NCBI GenBank assembly: GCA_003647095.1
Contig: QMME01000037.1
Span: 1-17,715, forward strand
Source of the DNA: Deltaproteobacteria bacterium
GTDB taxonomy: Bacteria; Myxococcota; B64-G9
Length of the DNA: 17,715 nucleotides
Reading direction: 5' to 3'
Shown: positions 13,669-17,715 of the stretch, piece after piece
Layout: each line of letters starts with the position of its first letter
Numbering within the stretch: the stretch's first letter is position 1
The notes under the pieces: generated by a model
Told to the model about the DNA's origin: nothing
The model's input: the letters and a program-made list of their open reading frames with translations, nothing else
Database searches by the model: none
Position numbers and translations under genes: made by a program

Positions 13669-14322
13669 ATGAAAACCTGGGGACGTACCTTGCTGGTGTC
13701 GGGGACACTGTTCATGCTGTCTGCGGCGGTGGTCCGGGCCACGGAGGAGCCCGGGCAGGAGCTGGCGCTCGACCTGAGCGAAGGGGTCGCTCCGGCGACG
13801 GCCGCGCCCGGCGGGCGCGGGCTCGATCCTTGCCTGGGCCGGGAACCGGCCCTGGAGCGGGTGGTGCACCGGGCCTGGGAGCAGGCCGGGCTGCAGCCCG
13901 AGCGGGACCGCTCCCGGCTGGCCCGGGCCCGGGCCGCCGGCTGGCTGCCGCGTCTCAGCGGCGGGTTTTCCAAGGACCTGGGCGGGCGCTGGAGCTGGCG
14001 CTACGAGCAGGGCACCACCGTGGACCAGCTGCAGCAGGACGACGGCTGGTCCTGGCAGGTGAGCCTGAGCTGGGACCTGGCCGGGACGGTGTGGCGCGGG
14101 GCCGAGCTGCAGGAGGCCCGGGCCTCGGCCCAGCGCGCACTCGAACGCATGGAGATAGCCACCAGCGTGATCGCCCTTTACCTGGAACGCCGCCGCCTGC
14201 TGACGGCTCGATCCGGGCGCGGCGTCCGGGCGGTACGCTGGCGCCTGCTCGAGCTGACGGCGCTGCTGGACGCCTGGACGGGGGGGTGCTTTCGCGGTAG
14301 CTGGTGCGGGGTGCGGCCGTGA
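13669..14322 (+). CDS. Short TolC-like periplasmic protein
   Basis: A 217-residue exported protein with signal peptide (TLLVSGTLFMLSAAVVRA, cleavage after residue 24). Residues 60-180 resemble part of a TolC-type protomer: ALERVVHRAWEQAGL, then RAAGWLPRLSGGFS, a short beta region (WSWRYEQGTT), WSWQVSLSWDLAGTVW, then a long helix (RASAQRALERMEIATSVIAL) ending in YLERRRLL. Real TolC family members are over 400 residues, so this is about half length with one hairpin unit. From memory, similar short proteins occur in Myxococcota beside lamin-tail lipoproteins. It is unlikely to form a channel alone. AAAGGAGG precedes the ATG. Its stop overlaps the GTG of the next gene (GTGA), which indicates translational coupling. 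The last 37 residues are less ordered and contain two Cys. Confidence 0.7.
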   Translation: MKTWGRTLLVSGTLFMLSAAVVRATEEPGQELALDLSEGVAPATAAPGGRGLDPCLGREPALERVVHRAWEQAGLQPERDRSRLARARAAGWLPRLSGGFSKDLGGRWSWRYEQGTTVDQLQQDDGWSWQVSLSWDLAGTVWRGAELQEARASAQRALERMEIATSVIALYLERRRLLTARSGRGVRAVRWRLLELTALLDAWTGGCFRGSWCGVRP

Positions 14323-15320
14323 ACCGGCGCGGCGGTATCGTGCTGGTGGCTGCCGGCTCGTTGCTATCCGCTTGCCTGCAGCTCGAACCCCCCGCCGGCG
14401 ACCGCATCCCCCCGGTGGTGCTGGAGATGACTCCCCGCGGCGAGCAGGTTCCTCTCGACAGCGAGGTGAGCGTGCTGTTCAGCGAGCCGGTGTTGCTGGG
14501 CGAGCGGGACGGGCTGGTGGTGCTGCTGCCCGGCGCCGAGGTGGATGCCGAGTTGTTGGCCGACCTGGACAAGCCGCCGCTGGGGCAGAAACGGGCCGCC
14601 CGCTGCCTGCCCTGCACGGTGAGCGTGCTGCTGGACGGGCAGCAGGTGCGACTGGTTCCCGAACAGCGTCTCGAGCCGGGCCGTGACTACACCGTGGTCG
14701 TCTCCGCGGCGCTCACCGACCGCGCCGGCAACCCCCTGGTCGACAGGCCCGGCCTGGACGAGGCGGGCCGGCCCCTGGGGGTCAATACCCATTGGCTGGG
14801 GGAGTTCCGTACCCGGACCGGGGGAGTGCGCCTCAACGAGATCCTGGCCAACCCGGCCGGGGTGGAGGCCCGGGGAGAATTCGTCGAGGTGGTGAACCTT
14901 ACCGGCGAAGAGCTCGATCTCTCCGGCTGGCGTCTCGACGACAGCGGCGGCAGCTCGCCCGGTGACGAGCTGCAGCCTTGCCCGGGTCGGGAATCGCGTT
15001 TGCTGGCGAGTGGCCGGGTGGCCCTGCTGGTGGGTCGTGACTTCGTTCCCCCGGACGACCTGGACGATGGCGTGGCGCTGTGGTGCTCCGATCACGCCTC
15101 CCTGACCAGCCGCGGCCTGCGCAACTCCGCCGGCGAGACACTGGTGCTGATCGACGCCGCGGGCCGGGAGCAGGATCGCTACGGCGGCTGGCTGGACAGC
15201 TCCGACCACGAGGGTTGCTCGCTGCAACGGCGCGATCCGCTGCAGCCCGACGGCGAGGACAACTGGTACCTGCAGCGGGGGCAACCCTGCAGCAGCCCGG
15301 GACGGTTGGCGGCGGAGTGA
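14319..15320 (+). CDS. Ig-like (Big_5) plus lamin-tail domain lipoprotein
   Basis: A 333-residue lipoprotein. The signal ends in a perfect lipobox, LSAC, with Cys19. Residues about 27-155 form an SbsA-type Ig-like domain (IPPVVLEMTPRGEQVPLDSE, then VSVLFSEPV, and LEPGRDYTVVVSAALTDRAGNPL). Residues about 165-300 form a lamin-tail domain (VRLNEILANPAG, then GEFVEVVNLTGEELDLSGWRL and ALLVGRDF), a beta-sandwich found in secreted bacterial nucleases and surface proteins. No nuclease or peptidase active site is visible. I chose the GTG at 14319, which overlaps the previous stop as GTGA and gives a standard signal peptide; the GTG at 14304 would add five residues. It is probably anchored in the outer membrane. 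It is the last gene of the sigma-54 cassette and ends 7 bp from a convergent gene. Confidence 0.85.
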   Translation: MNRRGGIVLVAAGSLLSACLQLEPPAGDRIPPVVLEMTPRGEQVPLDSEVSVLFSEPVLLGERDGLVVLLPGAEVDAELLADLDKPPLGQKRAARCLPCTVSVLLDGQQVRLVPEQRLEPGRDYTVVVSAALTDRAGNPLVDRPGLDEAGRPLGVNTHWLGEFRTRTGGVRLNEILANPAGVEARGEFVEVVNLTGEELDLSGWRLDDSGGSSPGDELQPCPGRESRLLASGRVALLVGRDFVPPDDLDDGVALWCSDHASLTSRGLRNSAGETLVLIDAAGREQDRYGGWLDSSDHEGCSLQRRDPLQPDGEDNWYLQRGQPCSSPGRLAAE

Positions 15321-15327
15321 GCGACGG

Positions 15328-16065
15328 TCAGACCTCGAACCACTCCAGGTCGGACGCCAGTACCGCCTCCACTCCCCGGTCCCGGCAGGCGGGCAGGATC
15401 TGCTCCGGGTCGGCGTGCGGCGGCAGGTGGGTCAGGACCAGCCGCCGGGCACCGGCCCGGGCGGCGATCTCCGCCGCCTGCTCCGGGGCCAGGTGTGCCG
15501 CCGAGCGGGCACCCGGCGGCAGGCTGCACTCGCACAGCAGCAGGTCGGCTCCGGCGGCCAGGCGCACCACCTCCTCGCCGGGGCCGCAGTCGCCGGTGAA
15601 CACCAGTACCCGGCCGTTTCCCTCCAGGCGATAGCCCACGCTGCCGGCCACGTGCGGCACCAGCCGGCCGCTGATGTGCACCCCGGTGAAGCGCCGGCTG
15701 CCCGGCATCCAGTGACTGTCCAGGTTGAAAGGCAGCTCGACCCGGTGGTCGCGACCCCAGCCAGCGAAGAACTCCAGGTACTCGGCGAAGATCTCCGGGG
15801 CCAGCAGCGACAGCGCCTGCCGGCGGCCGTGGGTGCGGAGCAGCTGCAGCAGCAGCCACAGCTCGGCGTGGTGATCGGGATGTCGATGTGTCAGGCACAG
15901 CACGGAGACACCGTCCGCCGGCGTACCCGCTCGTGCCAGCTGGCGCAGGGCACCGGGGCCCAGGTCCAGCAGGATCTTCAGCCGGCCGCTGTCGACCAGG
16001 TAGGCGGGACCGGAGCGTTGCGGGTCGGGTTCTATTCCGCCGGAGCCGAGGACACACAGGCGCAC
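15328..16065 (-). CDS. MBL-fold metal hydrolase (RNase Z-like)
   Basis: A 245-residue cytoplasmic metallo-beta-lactamase-fold protein. The metal ligands are all present: THRHPDHH (H60, H62, D64, H65), H138 in VPHVAGS, D159 in FTGDCG and H213 in LTHLPP. HLAPEQAAEIAARAGARRLV (191-210) is the late motif shared by RNase Z and ElaC relatives. The protein lacks the long exosite arm of true tRNase Z and is short, so it is better called an RNase Z-like hydrolase of unknown substrate (phosphodiester or similar). It starts with GTG at 16065, 18 bp after the response regulator stop, with a weak AGGAA site. The two genes are probably one transcript, which suggests but does not show a shared signalling role. 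No other gene in this part of the window is obviously linked to it. Confidence 0.88.
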   Translation of the reverse strand: MRLCVLGSGGIEPDPQRSGPAYLVDSGRLKILLDLGPGALRQLARAGTPADGVSVLCLTHRHPDHHAELWLLLQLLRTHGRRQALSLLAPEIFAEYLEFFAGWGRDHRVELPFNLDSHWMPGSRRFTGVHISGRLVPHVAGSVGYRLEGNGRVLVFTGDCGPGEEVVRLAAGADLLLCECSLPPGARSAAHLAPEQAAEIAARAGARRLVLTHLPPHADPEQILPACRDRGVEAVLASDLEWFEV

Positions 16066-16083
16066 GGGAGCAGACCGTTCCTG

Positions 16084-16467
16084 TCAATTCTGGTCGAGCA
16101 GGCTTCTTACCCGTTCGGCCAGTTCATCGAAGTTGAAAGGCTTGTCCAGGTAATCGTCGGCGCCGATCAGCGGCGAGGTGGCCTCGTTGACGTTCTGGCC
16201 GATGGCCGTGAGCATGAGCACCCGCGTGCCCTTGAGGGCCTCGTCCTGGCGCAGCTCGCGCATGACTTCCCAGCCGCTCTTTCCCGGCATCATGACGTCG
16301 AGGATGAGCAGGTCGGGTTTCTCCCGGCGGAGCTTGTCCAGGGCGTCGTTGCCGTCGGCGGCGGTTATCAACCGGGCGCCGATGGTGGTCAGCGCCGCCC
16401 GCACCATCTTCTGGATTTCCAGGTCGTCGTCGGCCACCAGGATCTTGGGCAGTCTCGATTCACTCAT
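16084..16467 (-). CDS. Stand-alone response regulator (receiver domain only)
   Basis: A 127-residue CheY-type receiver with no output domain. The acidic pocket is D13-D14-D15, the phosphorylated residue is Asp57 in LLILDVMMPGKSGWEV, and the switch and lysine positions are Thr87 (LMLTAIG) and Lys109 (DYLDKPF). All key residues are intact, so it should accept phosphate from a histidine kinase and signal by protein contact. No kinase gene is adjacent. GGAG and AAGG precede the ATG at 16467, and a sigma-70-type promoter lies upstream. It is divergent from the sugar kinase gene (175-bp gap), and the MBL hydrolase gene follows 18 bp after its stop. It could belong to a motility, adhesion or global phosphorelay pathway; the sequence does not say which. 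Confidence 0.93.
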   Translation of the reverse strand: MSESRLPKILVADDDLEIQKMVRAALTTIGARLITAADGNDALDKLRREKPDLLILDVMMPGKSGWEVMRELRQDEALKGTRVLMLTAIGQNVNEATSPLIGADDYLDKPFNFDELAERVRSLLDQN

Positions 16468-16512
16468 AGCCTTGCTCCAGGGTTGTGGAAACGCCTGCCA
16501 GTAGATGGTGGC

Positions 16513-16541
16513 AATGTAGCAGATGAGAGGGAAAAATCCAA
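16513..16541 (-). promoter_or_regulatory. Candidate promoter for the response regulator operon
   Basis: On the minus strand, TTGGAT (16536-16541, 3 of 6) and TACATT (16513-16518, 4 of 6) are separated by 17 bp. The -10 lies 45 bp before the ATG at 16467. Part of the spacer is pyrimidine-rich. Confidence 0.4.
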
Positions 16542-16577
16542 TCCCCGGGGCGAGGTGCTCGCCGTTGCCGCCGGCAC

Positions 16578-16606
16578 TTGACGCGCCGGGCCGGGTTGCC
16601 TAGCAT
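16578..16606 (+). promoter_or_regulatory. Sigma-70-type promoter for the PfkB kinase gene
   Basis: TTGACG (16578-16583, 5 of 6) and TAGCAT (16601-16606, 4 of 6) are separated by exactly 17 bp. Transcription would start near 16613, giving a leader of about 30 nt that carries the GGGGAGAAAGGG ribosome site before the ATG at 16643. Confidence 0.65.
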
Positions 16607-16642
16607 GGGCGGCGAAGAACTCGGGGAGAAAGGGAATGCCCA

Positions 16643-17536
16643 ATGGCCTTCGAAGTTGTTGGTGTCGGACACTGCGCCGTAGACTACCTGGGATTGATGG
16701 AGCGCTATCCCGAGGTCGATAGCAAGGTGGAACTGGATCAGTTTTCCATTCAGGGCGGCGGGCCGGTGGCCACCGCCCTGGTTACCCTGTCCACCTACGG
16801 TATCAGCTGCGCCTTCATCGGCAAGATCTCCGACGACGACTTCGGCATTTTCATCCGCCACGGTCTGCGCGAGGGAGGAGTGGACACCGGTTCGCTGGTG
16901 GTGGAACGCGACCGGGTCTCACCCATGAGTTTCATTGCCGTGGAAAGGGAGAGCGCCCGGCGTACGATTTTCTGGACCCGCGGCAACGTCTCCGCCCTGC
17001 AGCCCGAGGAACTCGACCTGGACCTGATTGCCCAGGCCAAGGTGTTGCACCTGGACGGCATCCACCCGCAGGCCCAGATAGCCGCGGCCCGCCATGCCCG
17101 GCAGCACGGCGTGCACGTGGTACTCGACGCCGGTACTCCGCGCGAGGGCTGGCAAGAGTTGCTGGGCAACACCGATACCCTGATCGCCTCGGAGCGCTTC
17201 GCCTCGGAAACCGCCTCGGGAACCCTGGCCGAGAGCCTGCGCCTGCTGTCCGAGCACGGTCCGACCACGGTGGTGATTACCATTGGCCGGGACGGCTCGG
17301 TGGGCATGGAAAACGGCGAGACCTACATCGTGCCGGCGCTGGCGGTGAAGGCAGTGGATACCACCGGGGCCGGTGATGTCTATCACGGTGCTTACATCTA
17401 CGGCCTGTTGCAGGGCTGGGGCCTGCGCGAGCGCATGCGCTTCGCCTCGGCCGCTGCCGGTCTCAAGTGTCGCGTGCTGGGAGGCCGGGCGGGAATCGCC
17501 GACCTGCAGCAGGTACTGCAAGCCATGAGCGGTTGA
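16643..17536 (+). CDS. PfkB-family carbohydrate kinase
   Basis: A 297-residue ribokinase-like enzyme that phosphorylates a sugar or nucleoside with ATP in the cytoplasm. The N-terminus has the family GG motif (QGGGPVATAL, residues 37-46) and GKISDDDFG; the C-terminus has the second PfkB signature DTTGAGDVYHGAY (239-251) with the anion hole GAGD and catalytic Asp245. VITIGRDGSV (211-220) is the ATP-binding strand-loop. The substrate lid is short. The IASERFA stretch (181-187), where ribokinases usually have Asn, resembles the ketohexokinase and sulfofructose-kinase-like branch, so the substrate may be a ketose, but this is uncertain. The ATG at 16643 is used because the ATG at 16636 is out of frame. 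It is transcribed alone from the promoter at 16578, with no transport or sugar-pathway gene nearby. Confidence 0.92.
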   Translation: MAFEVVGVGHCAVDYLGLMERYPEVDSKVELDQFSIQGGGPVATALVTLSTYGISCAFIGKISDDDFGIFIRHGLREGGVDTGSLVVERDRVSPMSFIAVERESARRTIFWTRGNVSALQPEELDLDLIAQAKVLHLDGIHPQAQIAAARHARQHGVHVVLDAGTPREGWQELLGNTDTLIASERFASETASGTLAESLRLLSEHGPTTVVITIGRDGSVGMENGETYIVPALAVKAVDTTGAGDVYHGAYIYGLLQGWGLRERMRFASAAAGLKCRVLGGRAGIADLQQVLQAMSG

Positions 17537-17589
17537 GGGCCGTCTTTTGACCAGTATTGGCAAGGGTTTCAGCGCTACGGGTATCCGCT

Positions 17590-17611
17590 CGGCCCCGTTT
17601 TTTGCGGGCCG
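17590..17611 (+). terminator. Weak terminator-like hairpin after the PfkB gene
   Basis: CGGCCC (17590-17595) and GGGCCG (17606-17611) form a 6-bp stem around a 10-nt loop containing six T. Only ATTTT follows (17617-17621), so it is a poor intrinsic terminator, but it is the only hairpin between the kinase and the next promoter. Confidence 0.35.
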
Positions 17612-17625
17612 GAGTGATTTTGCTC

Positions 17626-17654
17626 TTGACAGGCCCCAGGGGCCTGCATACACT
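17626..17654 (+). promoter_or_regulatory. Strong promoter at the window end, rRNA-type features
   Basis: A perfect TTGACA (17626-17631) and TACACT (17649-17654, 4 of 6) are separated by 17 bp. The sequence after the -10 is GCGCCCC, a GC-rich discriminator as seen at stringently controlled rRNA promoters. The spacer contains the perfect inverted repeat CAGGCCCC-A-GGGGCCTG (17630-17646). No protein start with a ribosome site follows within the remaining 60 bp. Confidence 0.7.
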
Positions 17655-17702
17655 GCGCCCCACGCTGGAGGCTTTAGCAAGACCCCAGAGAACTCTTGTG
17701 AG

Positions 17703-17715
17703 TGTTCTTTTCGAG
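17703..17715 (+). other. boxA-like element in a probable stable-RNA leader
   Basis: TGTTCTTTTCGAG at the last bases of the window matches the boxA antitermination element (E. coli TGCTCTTTAACA) at 7 of the first 8 positions. It lies about 40 nt after the predicted start of transcription. Together with the promoter it suggests an rRNA operon leader cut by the window edge. Confidence 0.45.

Noticed and set aside
13260..14300. 346-codon plus-strand frame across the sigma-54 cassette
   Set aside because: Gly/Ala/Arg-rich product in a frame shifted against two genes that have signal peptides and ribosome sites.
1..17715. tRNA genes, CRISPR arrays, insertion sequences or phage genes
   Set aside because: I found no cloverleaf-type sequence, no regularly spaced repeats beyond two-copy units, and no transposase, integrase or phage protein motif.

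Overview
The window is GC-rich (roughly 65-70% by eye) and densely coded on both strands. It looks like a chromosomal piece from a Gram-negative bacterium of the former Deltaproteobacteria (Myxococcota, Desulfuromonadota or a related lineage). The reasons are several lipoprotein and secretion signals, three PilZ proteins, a DUF4388 protein, a PEGA protein, an anchor-D (ASH-type) repeat lipoprotein, a lamin-tail lipoprotein and a small Cys4 protein of a kind I associate with this group. This is inferred from protein content only; no marker gene is present.

Layout. 1-1406 (minus): a small Cys4 protein followed 3 bp later by an anchor-D repeat lipoprotein that runs off the left edge. 1489-4106 (plus): a KOW-domain protein, a PEGA-domain membrane protein overlapping it by ATGA, and a PilZ protein. 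4096-9591 (minus): a GH57 4-alpha-glucanotransferase, glycogen synthase, a DUF4388 multidomain protein with its own promoter, and a second PilZ protein with a degraded ligand motif. 9592-10727: a locally AT-richer segment with a palindromic operator candidate, a T10 tract and a secreted protein ending in a ten-cysteine tail. 10728-11090 (plus): a third PilZ protein that looks leaderless. 11161-12879 (minus): a small membrane protein and an acyl-CoA dehydrogenase, each with a good sigma-70-type promoter. 12880-13239: a hairpin repeat and a textbook sigma-54 promoter. 13240-15320 (plus): a three-gene envelope cassette behind that promoter (small lipoprotein or exported protein, short TolC-like protein, Ig-like plus lamin-tail lipoprotein). 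15328-16467 (minus): a stand-alone response regulator and a metallo-beta-lactamase hydrolase. 16643-17536 (plus): a PfkB-family sugar kinase. 17537-17715: a weak hairpin, then a strong promoter with a GC-rich discriminator and a boxA-like element at the very end, which suggests that an rRNA (or other stable RNA) operon begins just beyond the window.

How the genes fit together. Two themes stand out. One is storage polysaccharide metabolism (GH57 and GlgA) sitting directly upstream of PilZ and DUF4388 signalling proteins, which hints at, but does not prove, second-messenger control. The other is cell-envelope biology (lipoproteins, PEGA, TolC-like, lamin-tail), including a sigma-54-controlled cassette that is the best candidate here for an undescribed system. 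No tRNA, CRISPR array, transposase or phage gene is visible.
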